64,000 nt of DNA from Altericroceibacterium indicum. GTDB taxonomy: Bacteria > Pseudomonadota > Alphaproteobacteria > Sphingomonadales > Sphingomonadaceae. The DNA is taken from the NCBI RefSeq assembly GCF_009828105.1, contig NZ_WTYQ01000001.1, positions 372,001 through 436,000 of the forward strand, read 5' to 3'. Below are positions 43,889 through 51,471 of the stretch, one piece after another. The notes beneath the pieces were generated by a model. The model had not been told where the DNA came from. It did not search any database and saw nothing but the letters and a program-made list of their open reading frames with translations. Made by a program: the position numbers and the translations under genes. Within the stretch, counting starts at the first letter, position 1; every line of letters starts with the position of its first letter.

Positions 43889-44587
43889 TCAAAGATTATT
43901 CATCGGAATATCTATCTCAATGTCATTTTGCTCAATAAAATCAACAAGTTGCTGAGCGCATTGCCTAAATCTCGCTGCTACCCGGCTATTACGACACCTC
44001 GCATAGCGGGCCGCGATTTTCATAGATGCGTCATCCAGTACAACCACATCGAAGAACCGAATATAGAAACTGGTGATCTGCTCTCTTAAGAGCCTGAAGG
44101 TGCGCCGCGCATCAGCTTCGTCCATCGTTGTTGGCATATAGCCGTAGCTATCGCCTTGCCGCGCCCTGGCGGAAAGGGACGGATCTTTCATCTTGCTTGA
44201 TGAGTAGCGGCCACCCAGGCAAGCCTTGTCGTAAAGCAGTCGATACCACAAGCAAACGCGGGCCTGATCTTCGGTTATTCTTCCGCTCCGATAAAGCCTG
44301 ACAGGCATCGGTGTTACCACCCGACGCACCGTACTGATCGAACGCACGGTGCCATCGGGCTGGCGTGGGGTGTAGGGTCGAACATCGCCCTTCGCAGTCC
44401 ATTCCGGGGTTGGCTCTGTCACCGTGTCAGCGAGGTTCACGAATTTGCCCTCAGCCACTTCCAGTTCGGAAGCTTTACGGTCGTGCTCCCTGATCCGGTC
44501 AGCTCTGTCACGCTCCAGCAAATTCTTCACACGGCGCCGCTCGTCACGCTGATGCTCTGCCAAGCTTTTGCGTACATCGCTCATCAC
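43889..44587 (-). CDS. Possible late-gene regulator (232 aa)
   Basis: The N-terminal third is charged helix (LAEHQRDERRRVKNLLERDR); the C-terminal half (RITEDQARVCLWYRLLYDKA, later RFRQCAQQLVDFIEQNDI) loosely recalls DUF6456-type regulatory domains. It is the last gene before the terminator that precedes terminase, the place of lambda Q, so an antiterminator or late activator is an attractive but unproven role. Confidence 0.45.
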   Translation of the reverse strand: MMSDVRKSLAEHQRDERRRVKNLLERDRADRIREHDRKASELEVAEGKFVNLADTVTEPTPEWTAKGDVRPYTPRQPDGTVRSISTVRRVVTPMPVRLYRSGRITEDQARVCLWYRLLYDKACLGGRYSSSKMKDPSLSARARQGDSYGYMPTTMDEADARRTFRLLREQITSFYIRFFDVVVLDDASMKIAARYARCRNSRVAARFRQCAQQLVDFIEQNDIEIDIPMNNL

Positions 44588-44805
44588 ACCTTACCTTTCG
44601 AAATTCCAAATGCTTTGCAGGCCAGCAGGTCAAGTTGCTTCTGATCTGGCCAGTTTGTCAGCCACTCACGATTGATGAGAACGATAGCCCCGCCTGAAGC
44701 GTCGTAAGCCTCACGTGCAGCCTTGCGCGCCATGGCCGGGTCAGGATCGCGCATGGAGGCGGCGTAGTTGCCAAGAGAGCTGCGATAGTCGTTGCGCCCA
44801 CTCAC
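44584..44805 (-). CDS. Hypothetical protein (73 aa)
   Basis: Coupled on both sides by ATGA-type overlaps. Sequence MSGRNDYRSSLGNYAASMRD then VLINREWLTNWPDQKQLDLL; small, soluble, unrecognised. Part of the early minus-strand operon. Confidence 0.55.
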   Translation of the reverse strand: MSGRNDYRSSLGNYAASMRDPDPAMARKAAREAYDASGGAIVLINREWLTNWPDQKQLDLLACKAFGISKGKV

Positions 44806-44984
44806 AGCAGGCCACCCTTGCCAGACCGGAAATCAAGCTTGCTCTGCGTATTTTCCACATTCACCAGATAGATCGAGCCATCTGGGCGAGCGCGCCATTG
44901 AATGTCCGTTCGCCCCTGTGTGGATAAGCGACGATTAGCGAATTGAACCAGGCTTTCGCCGGGAAAGCGCGTGATGTCTGTCAT
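44802..44984 (-). CDS. Hypothetical small protein (60 aa)
   Basis: Reads MTDITRFPGESLVQFANRRL and then a beta-like segment (DIQWRARPDGSIYLVNVEN). Overlaps both neighbours by 4 bases. No recognised family. Confidence 0.55.
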   Translation of the reverse strand: MTDITRFPGESLVQFANRRLSTQGRTDIQWRARPDGSIYLVNVENTQSKLDFRSGKGGLL

Positions 44985-45475
44985 GCCGCCTCTCCGCAGA
45001 ATGGCTTTACAAAAACACCAAGGCCATTTGATTGCCCATTACTCAAGGCCTCCATCGCGGTGGCACCAACTGCCCAAAGGGCTGTCCCGTTTGATGGGCT
45101 TTTGCCAACACTCCCGTCTGCCCTTATGAATTTCACTTTAGGCATGAACAGGATTCCATCAGTCATTTGACAAGCCTCCTGAAACCAAGGTGAGCTAGTC
45201 CGGTCTGGTGTAAGTGCTATACCGTTCCCATGCGCAAAGAAGCGATCTAGCCATGGCACAAGAGAATTTCGGGCACCGAACGGCGCGTTCATCCAAACCA
45301 ATCCGAACCAATCTTTTGAAAGTGCATTTTCGTAAAACCAATTCCGGCAAGGAACGTGAAGCGGGCCGCTTTTGGGTGCGGCAACATCAAGATCAAAGAT
45401 AACCCCCAGAGCATCAAAAATATATTTAGGGGTGTACCATTCGTCTGATTTGCCTTGTTTTTCCCAATAGCTCAT
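44981..45475 (-). CDS. Dam-like N6-adenine DNA methyltransferase (phage type, 164 aa)
   Basis: Small phage Dam family: DEWYTPKYIFDALG near the start, FDLDVAAP, and WMNAPFGARN, where NAPF replaces the usual (D/N)PP(Y/F) catalytic motif, as in other members of this phage family. C-terminal VGATAMEALSNGQSNGLGVF. It would methylate adenine in phage DNA to evade host restriction. The gene is coupled to the flanking early genes. Confidence 0.85.
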   Translation of the reverse strand: MSYWEKQGKSDEWYTPKYIFDALGVIFDLDVAAPKSGPLHVPCRNWFYENALSKDWFGLVWMNAPFGARNSLVPWLDRFFAHGNGIALTPDRTSSPWFQEACQMTDGILFMPKVKFIRADGSVGKSPSNGTALWAVGATAMEALSNGQSNGLGVFVKPFCGEAA

Positions 45476-46176
45476 GCCACCTCTCTCCTGCTGGGAAAGG
45501 CTTTAGCCATCCGTTCCAGAACGCCGCCAATACCCTCTTCGCTCTCCGTTGGATTTGGCTTGTGCTGCGGGCGAGCGGTATAGCAATCTCGATCTTTGCG
45601 CAGCAGGCCTTGGGTTTCAAAAATCACCCTCCAGCGGTCAGGCAAGGCGTCGATAGAAGCTTGGTCGAGCGTGCCAGCGAGCAACGAGCGGCGAGCCTCT
45701 TCGAAGCGGGCTTCGCGTTCTCTGCGAGCCAGAGCCTCAGCCTTGCGCTTAACCACAACAGCTTCATCGTTCCGCTCAAATTCCTCTGCGAAGGACAGCA
45801 ACTCAGCGATTGTCGGAAACCAGCGGCAACGCTCCAGCGCGGTGTCAGCGATGTGGCTCACAATGGCTTGCGGAAGGTGGCCCAGCTTGCGGCGATAGGC
45901 CCCGATGCGCAACTTGGCGGTGTCATCGTCCACCTCGCGTCGAGGCAGATTGGCGTCCAAAAACGACCAGCAGCGGGCAAAATGCTCTTTGCTACTCGGC
46001 GGGAGCGCTGGCAGTTCAGCCTTAGCCACTTCATCGAGCTTCGCTAGTTCCTGATTGCTCAGCCTCGCAGGCAGCTTAGCCAAATCCATCAATCCCGGCC
46101 TGTTCGTGAAGGATGCGGGTGAAGCCGTCCCGGTTATCGCGGTTGCCGTTTCCGTAATTTGCCTTTGCTCGGTCAT
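45472..46176 (-). CDS. Putative replication accessory / helicase-loader-like protein (234 aa)
   Basis: Helical protein with a segment IGAYRRKLGHLPQAIVSHIA followed by ADTALERCRWFPTIAELLSF, which recalls proteins placed after phage replication initiators. Using the ATG at 46176 it overlaps the O-like gene by 101 bases; an alternative ATG at 46089 reduces the overlap to 14. A role in loading host helicase (as lambda P) is inferred from position only. Confidence 0.55.
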   Translation of the reverse strand: MTEQRQITETATAITGTASPASFTNRPGLMDLAKLPARLSNQELAKLDEVAKAELPALPPSSKEHFARCWSFLDANLPRREVDDDTAKLRIGAYRRKLGHLPQAIVSHIADTALERCRWFPTIAELLSFAEEFERNDEAVVVKRKAEALARREREARFEEARRSLLAGTLDQASIDALPDRWRVIFETQGLLRKDRDCYTARPQHKPNPTESEEGIGGVLERMAKAFPSRREVA

Positions 46177-47038
46177 CGTACTTGCCCTCGAAAATTTTGG
46201 TCACACTGTCGGGTTGCAGGAGGAAATCTATCGTGGCACCGCCCCAGCTCCCGCTGTCGCCACGCAGGAAACGGCTTCGGGGAATCTTCTCAATCGCTGC
46301 CATCAAGGCATCCATGCCGGTGTCTTTCAAGCGAGCCTTGAAAGCTGGCATCCGCTTTGGCGTAATCGCTCTGCAAGTGCTCAGCGAAAGAGGTTCGGCC
46401 ATCGCGTTCCATGCATCGACGAGCAGTCTCGCATCGCGCGCGCTGTCTGAAGATACGTTAGTATCTTCTATTATTAACTTGTTTACTTGTTCTTTTATGT
46501 CCCGCTGCTGTCCCGCTGCTGTCCCGCTGCTGTCCCGGCTTGGGAAATCGAACTCATCAAAATCGTAGGAATTATGCGGGTTAGAGGTGTCCCGCTGCTG
46601 TCCCGGTTTTTGATCGGGTTGCGTTCGGGTTGCGTTCGGGTCTATTTTTTTAGCATCATTTTGTGACCCGCCTTCTGTCCCGGCACGCCCTTCCGAAGAC
46701 TGATATTTATCGTAATTACAGATAGTTATGATTAGCTTTCCCGTCCCGCTATCTGTCCCGATCATGGATTCACTTTTCAACCGGCCCAAAAACCGGTCCA
46801 CGGATGACTTCGACCATCCCCACGTGTCGGCTAGCTGCCTTACAGACGCGCAAATTTCCCCTCGCTGAAGCGTGACGATCTTGCCGGAAACATCGTATGG
46901 TGTTGGCTTCCATGCAGCATGAGCGACTAACCAGAACCATGCTCGAAACCGCGCAGGGTCCTTGAGCAAAGCATGGCTGAACGCATCGCGGTGGAGGGCC
47001 ACAAAGCCACTCATCCCATTGCCCTCCAGCGCCTGCAA
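46076..47038 (-). CDS. O-like replication initiator (320 aa)
   Basis: The N-terminal ~115 residues form a winged-helix domain seen in phage replication proteins (FWLVAHAAWKPTPYDVSGK, SVRQLADTWGWSKSSVDRFL), followed by a disordered linker and a C-terminal helical domain (TPKRMPAFKARLKDTGMDAL). The linker is encoded by 11-bp iterons, reproducing the lambda O arrangement with the origin inside the gene. It would bind the iterons and recruit the replisome through its C-terminus. Confidence 0.75.
   Translation of the reverse strand: MQALEGNGMSGFVALHRDAFSHALLKDPARFRAWFWLVAHAAWKPTPYDVSGKIVTLQRGEICASVRQLADTWGWSKSSVDRFLGRLKSESMIGTDSGTGKLIITICNYDKYQSSEGRAGTEGGSQNDAKKIDPNATRTQPDQKPGQQRDTSNPHNSYDFDEFDFPSRDSSGTAAGQQRDIKEQVNKLIIEDTNVSSDSARDARLLVDAWNAMAEPLSLSTCRAITPKRMPAFKARLKDTGMDALMAAIEKIPRSRFLRGDSGSWGGATIDFLLQPDSVTKIFEGKYDDRAKANYGNGNRDNRDGFTRILHEQAGIDGFG
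46499..46760. other. Probable replication origin: iterons plus AT-rich tract
   Basis: The 11-mer GTCCCGCTGCT is repeated three times in tandem from 46499 to 46531 and continues as GTCCCGG; one more full copy lies at 46589-46599. A second 11-bp unit, GTTGCGTTCGG, is tandem at about 46619-46641, and further GTCCCG elements occur at about 46677, 46743 and 46755. An AT-rich tract (46459-46500) and an AGATAC-GTTA-GTATCT palindrome (46451-46466) flank the iterons. Confidence 0.65.
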
Positions 47039-47430
47039 CCAAGCTCATCGTGCTTGTGAAATGGTATACCGCAGGCAAAGCATGGATCACGCTTAACCTT
47101 CCGATTTTCTGCCTCAGCGTATTTCTCAAAAGGGTTGTTTGACGCATCATCTAACCCTGCTTGCGCACCTACGCCGCCAGAGGTATCAAGCCACGGATCG
47201 GCGGTTTTCTGCCCTGTTTCAACAATGGTGATGATGCGCTTACCACCCCTATGTTTGACGGTGATCCACCCCGCCGCGCGCATTCTCGGTAACAAGTTGC
47301 CAACATCAGGGATGGGTTCTGGTGTACACAAATCACCCAATTCTCTGTTGGTTGGGCATACGTCCCCAGCCTCTGCAATTTTCTCGATGGCATCCATTAT
47401 GGCGCGCATCCTGAACTCAACGTAGCTCAT
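47011..47430 (-). CDS. Hypothetical protein with HTH-like and zinc-ribbon-like parts (139 aa)
   Basis: The first 70 residues read like a winged helix (CPTNRELGDLCTPEPIPDVG, then AAGWITVKHRGGKRIITI). The end carries CFACGIPFHKHDELGC, a possible metal site. Coupled upstream by ATGA and overlapping the O-like gene by 28 bases. Possibly a DNA-binding early regulator. Confidence 0.55.
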   Translation of the reverse strand: MSYVEFRMRAIMDAIEKIAEAGDVCPTNRELGDLCTPEPIPDVGNLLPRMRAAGWITVKHRGGKRIITIVETGQKTADPWLDTSGGVGAQAGLDDASNNPFEKYAEAENRKVKRDPCFACGIPFHKHDELGCRRWRAMG

Positions 47431-47750
47431 CGCTCCATCTCCTTGAGGGCATGATGGACCGCAACGCCGAGGTCGGTCAGTAAGCCGCCACGAGGGCCTA
47501 CAAGCCCCATAGCGCGCAATTCAGGAGCTGAACTACCTTGGACACAGTACGCGCCAGAAAGAGCCTCATGCTTGCTTCTGACGGCATTCAGCAGCGCATC
47601 GGCATGGGTAGCCGACAGGCCGTAGGCGATTGCGATGGGTGTACCCAGATCATCAATGTAGTGGCGCAGAAATGCTTCTCTTGCGGGCTCCAGATCAAAC
47701 GGCCTGCTGATACTCTCGTTTAGGGCAGGCGAGGCGGCTTGTAACATCAT
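47427..47750 (-). CDS. Hypothetical early protein (107 aa)
   Basis: Helical protein with a possible helix-turn-helix at GTPIAIAYGLSATHADALLN and a glycine loop GLVGPRGGLLTDLGVAV. Overlaps both neighbours by 4 bases. Not recognised. Confidence 0.5.
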   Translation of the reverse strand: MMLQAASPALNESISRPFDLEPAREAFLRHYIDDLGTPIAIAYGLSATHADALLNAVRSKHEALSGAYCVQGSSAPELRAMGLVGPRGGLLTDLGVAVHHALKEMER

Positions 47751-48298
47751 GCCCCTCCAAGAGCCGGGCGCAGCACTTCATTGGCACGCCATGGCGGTGT
47801 GATATGCTCATGAAAATCGAGCGCGAAGTCGAGTATGCCTATCGCATCTGCTTCATCGTCGTATCTGGGGTTGAAGCCGAGTTGTCGGCAGCGCTCCATG
47901 GTCAAAGCCTTAAGCGTTACTTTCTTGGTTCCCCGCTTTTGAGGGCCAATGAAATCACGCCGCCAGGATGAAACATTGATTTCAGTTACAGAGCGAAATC
48001 CCATCGCTGCGCCGAAGCTGTGAACATGGGCTGCGATGCCGGACAGAATGCGCAAAGTATCGATATTCGTGTGCCCGGTCAGGTTGACTGGATGAATAGG
48101 CTTTTCGAGATAGACGTGCTCGATTGGGCAGAGCTGATGCATATCCATCAGATGCTGATGCAGTTTCAAATAAGTCTGCCCATCGGTCGTGTATTCACTG
48201 CCTAGTACCCATGTCCCGGAACGCAGACGCTCATCGCCTTTTCGGTATATGGCCCAGCCGGAACGCCGCTTGCTGAGATCGAGGGATAGATAACTCAT
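47747..48298 (-). CDS. RuvC-like Holliday junction resolvase (183 aa)
   Basis: RNase H-like fold with the four acidic positions of RuvC: D7 in SLDLSKRRSGWAIY, E65 in VYLEKP, and D148/D151 in DDEADAIGIL. Phage-type RuvC proteins resolve branched DNA before packaging. It is coupled to the following early gene by ATGA. Confidence 0.8.
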   Translation of the reverse strand: MSYLSLDLSKRRSGWAIYRKGDERLRSGTWVLGSEYTTDGQTYLKLHQHLMDMHQLCPIEHVYLEKPIHPVNLTGHTNIDTLRILSGIAAHVHSFGAAMGFRSVTEINVSSWRRDFIGPQKRGTKKVTLKALTMERCRQLGFNPRYDDEADAIGILDFALDFHEHITPPWRANEVLRPALGGA

Positions 48299-48354
48299 GT
48301 GCCTGCCAATCGGTCATGTCAGGCGGGGACGGCAGAAACCGCTCCCCGCATGGA

Positions 48355-48585
48355 TTATGCTGTGATGTGCTTGACTGCCCACATCACGGACTCTTCGGTT
48401 TTGGTTTTTGCAATCGACAATTCGCGGCTGCTTCCGGTCTGGTCGATCAGGTTCAGAAGCTCGGCACCCTTGTCTTTAATCGCCGTCATCGCTGCTTTCT
48501 CATCGTCGGATAGAACGCGATATTTGTGCCGGACCGCATTGTTGGCGGTGCGGTCTTGGGAGGTGCTATCAACCCGCTCCATCAC
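48355..48585 (-). CDS. Acb2/Tad1-hairpin-like protein, candidate anti-CBASS
   Basis: 76 residues forming two predicted helices: YRVLSDDEKAAMTAIKDKGA and RELSIAKTKTEESVMWAVKH, ending ITA. I recognise this as the short form of the Acb2/Tad1 hairpin family (YRxLSxxE... RxLSIAKTxxExxxMWAVxxI). Characterised members assemble into oligomers that sequester cyclic oligonucleotide signals of CBASS or Thoeris defence. Whether this short variant binds nucleotides is unknown. It overlaps the upstream gene by 4 bases, so it is expressed early. Confidence 0.6.
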   Translation of the reverse strand: MMERVDSTSQDRTANNAVRHKYRVLSDDEKAAMTAIKDKGAELLNLIDQTGSSRELSIAKTKTEESVMWAVKHITA

Positions 48586-49331
48586 GCATCCTCCGTTTCA
48601 TCGAGAGGTTCCGAATCCGCTTGATCAGCGTCTTCAGCCTCAGCTTTGGCGGCATCGGCAGCGGCCTTTTCTTCCGCCTTCTGGAGCCACTTCTGCCGTC
48701 CGATTTCTCCATCATCAGGCTTGTCAGGCGCGCCATCAACCGTCACCAGCCGGGGGCGTTCTCGTTCGTTGGTGGGGATCGGGGATTCACCGTCCTTGCC
48801 TTCTGCAATGCTGACCAGATCGCGCGGAACCGAAAGATTCAGTTCCTCGCAGCCAAGCCTAAATGCAAGCATCCAGTGATCGCGTTTCGCATCTTCCATA
48901 TCGTAGAGCTGGAACAGCAGGTCGAGGATCTTGCGCGGGAAATTGCAGTCATCTTTGATCCGCTTATACGGGTCCGAAAGATCCCCGGTAATCGTGGAGA
49001 TATGCTCCTTCTTGGGCGCGATTTCGGATTTATATATCTTGATCGCGGACTTCGCATCGGGGCGATTATATTCGCCGCTGATGCCGGAGCCTTCACCGTC
49101 CTCTTTTCTCTGCGCATTTGCCATTATGGCGTCCTTTCTGCATGTGGCCGTAAGTGTGGCCGGGTCGTAAAGAAGCTGAAAAGCTTCGGCTGGAGGCGGG
49201 TTTTTCAGGTAATCTGCGTGATGCAGCCTTGCTTCCGCCAGCGACATTCCGGCTTGCTCGGCAGCGTTCTTGATGGACAAACCGTCGCGGATAGCGCGTC
49301 GTAAAAGTCTCAACTGTTGCGAACCGTACAT
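48582..49331 (-). CDS. Hypothetical early protein with HTH-like N-terminus (249 aa)
   Basis: Residues 8-35 (RLLRRAIRDGLSIKNAAEQA then GMSLAEARLHH) look like a helix-turn-helix; the middle (DLSDPYKRIKDDCNFPRKIL) is a conserved-looking helical domain, and the last 60 residues are acidic low complexity (EEKAAADAAKAEAEDADQA). An internal ATG at 49124 could start a shorter form. It may be a nucleoid-type DNA-binding protein; family not established. Confidence 0.55.
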   Translation of the reverse strand: MYGSQQLRLLRRAIRDGLSIKNAAEQAGMSLAEARLHHADYLKNPPPAEAFQLLYDPATLTATCRKDAIMANAQRKEDGEGSGISGEYNRPDAKSAIKIYKSEIAPKKEHISTITGDLSDPYKRIKDDCNFPRKILDLLFQLYDMEDAKRDHWMLAFRLGCEELNLSVPRDLVSIAEGKDGESPIPTNERERPRLVTVDGAPDKPDDGEIGRQKWLQKAEEKAAADAAKAEAEDADQADSEPLDETEDA

Positions 49332-49472
49332 TCCGAAACCTTCTGAAAATTGGACGGGTGGGGATTAAGCCGGCAGGTTACGGGTGGAGTTTTGCCCCCT
49401 GATCCGGTCCGGCCCATCTAGGTCTACCCTAACCTCATCCCCACTCTTTCGCGGCCGCCCACCGCGCCGGTA

Positions 49473-49778
49473 TCAATTGACGCTGCGCCGCTTTTTCATG
49501 GCGCGTGCCTTGTTTGCGGCTACGGCCTTGGCGAGTGCATTTTGACGTTGAGTGAGAACGCTTTCCTTGAAGCCTTCAAGCTGGTCAGCCTTTTCGGCCA
49601 TTTGCCTCAGCCTAGTTTTTGTCGCCAAAAGCTGAACGTGAAGATCCCCATTGCGCAAACCCAAATCTAGAATTTGGTCAGCATGTTTTTTGAAAATGAG
49701 TCGCGCATAGGAGTGGTAGACTACGGCACCGACTGCCGCACCGCCCGCTGTTGAAAAGGCAATATCAAGCAATAACAT
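49473..49778 (-). CDS. Membrane-anchored coiled-coil protein (101 aa)
   Basis: ATG 49778 follows AAAGGAGAG. One N-terminal hydrophobic segment (LLLDIAFSTAGGAAVGAVVY) anchors a long charged helix ending in a very basic tail (NKARAMKKRRSVN). No family recognised. The 141 bases after it contain an imperfect long-range inverted repeat (GTGGGGAT 49358-49365 with ATCCCCAC 49437-49444). Confidence 0.55.
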   Translation of the reverse strand: MLLLDIAFSTAGGAAVGAVVYHSYARLIFKKHADQILDLGLRNGDLHVQLLATKTRLRQMAEKADQLEGFKESVLTQRQNALAKAVAANKARAMKKRRSVN

Positions 49779-49809
49779 CGTTACTCTCCTTTGATTTTCC
49801 GGGCGGCGC

Positions 49810-50325
49810 TCATGCGGCTTCGCTTTGGTGAACCGTGAAATGTGGGGGCTTTCCTTCACGGTAAGCGTCCAGCTTCTCCAGCAGACCGGCAAACCGGTTG
49901 ACCACGATCCGCATGGTGCGCAGTTCACTCTTGTCGAGGCCGAGCAATTCAGCCGTGGTTATTTCACTGCCACCATCGCTGCCCGGGTGCTCCATCTCGA
50001 TCAGCTTGGAGAGCATGACGGCGACTTTGCTGGAAAACGGGTCGGTTGAGCATGTCGCTTCACGCGGGACACGCCGCTGGCCGAATGCGCGATCAATTGG
50101 ATCGAGCGCATCAGTATCCAGCGCGAGCAAGCTCCACAGGCGATCCGGGCGCGGGAAACTGCCATGGCTCAAATTATCCAACTGCCGCTTGGAAAGGCTC
50201 ATTGTTCGGGCAACGGTGTCTTTGCCGTGACGGCGTATCTGCCGGATTACAGCTTCCATCATGCAAGCATGGAACTGTTCTTCGCTGCACTGCGAAATTT
50301 GCTGAACGACATTGCTCTCAGCCAT
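49810..50325 (-). CDS. CII-like early regulator candidate (171 aa)
   Basis: Start at ATG 50325 (MAESNVVQQISQCSEEQFHA). A helix-turn-helix is apparent at RRHGKDTVARTMSLSKRQLD followed by NLSHG, and the second half is helical. As second gene after Cro it occupies the place of lambda cII. Function inferred. Confidence 0.55.
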   Translation of the reverse strand: MAESNVVQQISQCSEEQFHACMMEAVIRQIRRHGKDTVARTMSLSKRQLDNLSHGSFPRPDRLWSLLALDTDALDPIDRAFGQRRVPREATCSTDPFSSKVAVMLSKLIEMEHPGSDGGSEITTAELLGLDKSELRTMRIVVNRFAGLLEKLDAYREGKPPHFTVHQSEAA

Positions 50326-50505
50326 GGGGTACTCCGGTGGAATGGAAAGAAAGAGAAATTGCCGCAACCGGGGAAAGCAGGCTGTGCGAACCGAAGGGCT
50401 CGCCCCGGCTGCGGCTTTCAGACAGGCCCTGAGCGTCAGGGAAGCGGGGGACATTGCTCAGGTTTTTTGCCTGCCTGAAATAATGGAGCAGTTTGAAGGT
50501 GCCCC

Positions 50506-50721
50506 TCATGCGACAGCTTCTGCTTCCGCAGATTGGGCAGCAGCGCCTACGGCAAGCTCATCCAGAGAGGCCCAGCCGTCATCTCGAAAAGCAAGCCAAT
50601 GCTCTTGTGGAACACTGTTGCGCCTGATCCATGAGCGAACAGTATGGACTGAGACATTACGCCTCGTTGCTACATCAGCAGGCTTTCCTGCTTCGCGGAC
50701 GATTTGTGCATGAGTTCTCAT
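50506..50721 (-). CDS. Cro-like regulator (71 aa)
   Basis: First gene of the minus-strand unit. ATG 50721 gives MRTHAQIVREAGKPADVATR and RNVSVHTVRSWIRRNSVPQE then HWLAF, a compact helix-turn-helix of the carph-isopro/YdaS-like kind. It is divergent from the repressor and lies directly beside operator O1, as expected for Cro. Confidence 0.75.
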   Translation of the reverse strand: MRTHAQIVREAGKPADVATRRNVSVHTVRSWIRRNSVPQEHWLAFRDDGWASLDELAVGAAAQSAEAEAVA

Positions 50722-50728
50722 AGTCCGA

Positions 50729-50762
50729 CCATGATGCATTATGCATCACATAAAGACAAGTG
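50729..50762 (-). promoter_or_regulatory. Early minus-strand promoter P_R-like
   Basis: On the minus strand TTGTCT is followed 17 bases later by CATCAT, with the operator palindrome inside the spacer and -10. This 34-base segment matches the plus-strand segment 52057-52090 at 27 of 34 positions. Confidence 0.6.
50732..50748. promoter_or_regulatory. Operator O1 (perfect palindrome)
   Basis: TGATGCA-TTA-TGCATCA, 7-base perfect arms with a 3-base centre, in the repressor-cro intergenic region. Confidence 0.75.
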
Positions 50763-50774
50763 CCTTTTGCATTA
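50758..50774. promoter_or_regulatory. Operator O2 (imperfect)
   Basis: AAGTGCC-TTT-TGCATTA. Its complement matches the site at 52045-52061 at 15 of 17 bases. The centre is 26 bases from that of O1. Confidence 0.6.
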
Positions 50775-50799
50775 TCAATCGTCTTATGGCGAATTTGAT

Positions 50800-51462
50800 A
50801 TGACCGATTCGTCAAAACGCCTAAAGGCCGCCCGCGAAAAAGCTGGATACGCTTCTGCAAAGGAGGCGGCGGAAGCTATGGGCATATCTGTGCCGACCTA
50901 CATTCAGCACGAAAATGGAATTAGGAACTACCCCGCCTCTCGCGCTCAGCGCTATGCAAAATTTTTCCGCACCACTCCGGAATTTTTGCTTTACAATAGA
51001 CTTCCTAAACAAGCCTCTAGCGTTGAACTTGGTCCACAGTTGCTTGTTATAGGTAAAGTTGAGGCGGGGGTGTGGCAGTTGCAAGCTGATATCAATAAGG
51101 GATTTGGTCAAACATTTACTGGAAGACCTGATATTAATGCTCCAATGAAGGAGAGATTTGGCCTTAAGGTCGTTGGTTCTGGAATGGATTTAGTATTCCC
51201 TGAAGGCACCATCCTTGAATGTCTGACTTATACTCAAGGTCAAAGCTTAAAGCAGGGTCAGCCGGTAATTATCAGAAGATCTATGGCTGATGGCACCTGT
51301 GAGCAAACGGTCAAGGAATACTTTAAAGATGGCGAAGGCATAGAGTGGCTTCTGGCCAAGTCTTCTCATCCAGCCTTTCAGGCACCTTTGCGCTTAGGCA
51401 GAGAGCATGGAGAGGAAATTGAGATCACGGCCATAGTGGTCGCATCCACAAGATTTTGGTGA
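50800..51462 (+). CDS. CI-like repressor (XRE HTH + S24-like domain, 220 aa)
   Basis: N-terminal XRE domain: RLKAAREKAGYASAKEAAEA then MGISVPTYIQHENGIRNYP. The C-terminal domain has the LexA/CI layout, with Ala-Gly in GKVEAGVWQ as the usual cleavage pair and Lys in EQTVKEYF, but the nucleophile motif reads VVGSGMDLVFPEG, with Gly where Ser normally precedes Met. Autocleavage may therefore be lost and induction could differ from lambda. Start at ATG 50800 without a clear ribosome site; longer in-frame starts overlap the operators. It should bind the four operators to hold lysogeny. Confidence 0.85.
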   Translation: MTDSSKRLKAAREKAGYASAKEAAEAMGISVPTYIQHENGIRNYPASRAQRYAKFFRTTPEFLLYNRLPKQASSVELGPQLLVIGKVEAGVWQLQADINKGFGQTFTGRPDINAPMKERFGLKVVGSGMDLVFPEGTILECLTYTQGQSLKQGQPVIIRRSMADGTCEQTVKEYFKDGEGIEWLLAKSSHPAFQAPLRLGREHGEEIEITAIVVASTRFW

Positions 51463-51471
51463 GGCTAAAGA

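Noticed and set aside
46499-46641. CRISPR-like array
   Set aside because: Repeats are 11 bp, directly abutting, without spacers, and lie inside a coding gene; they fit origin iterons.
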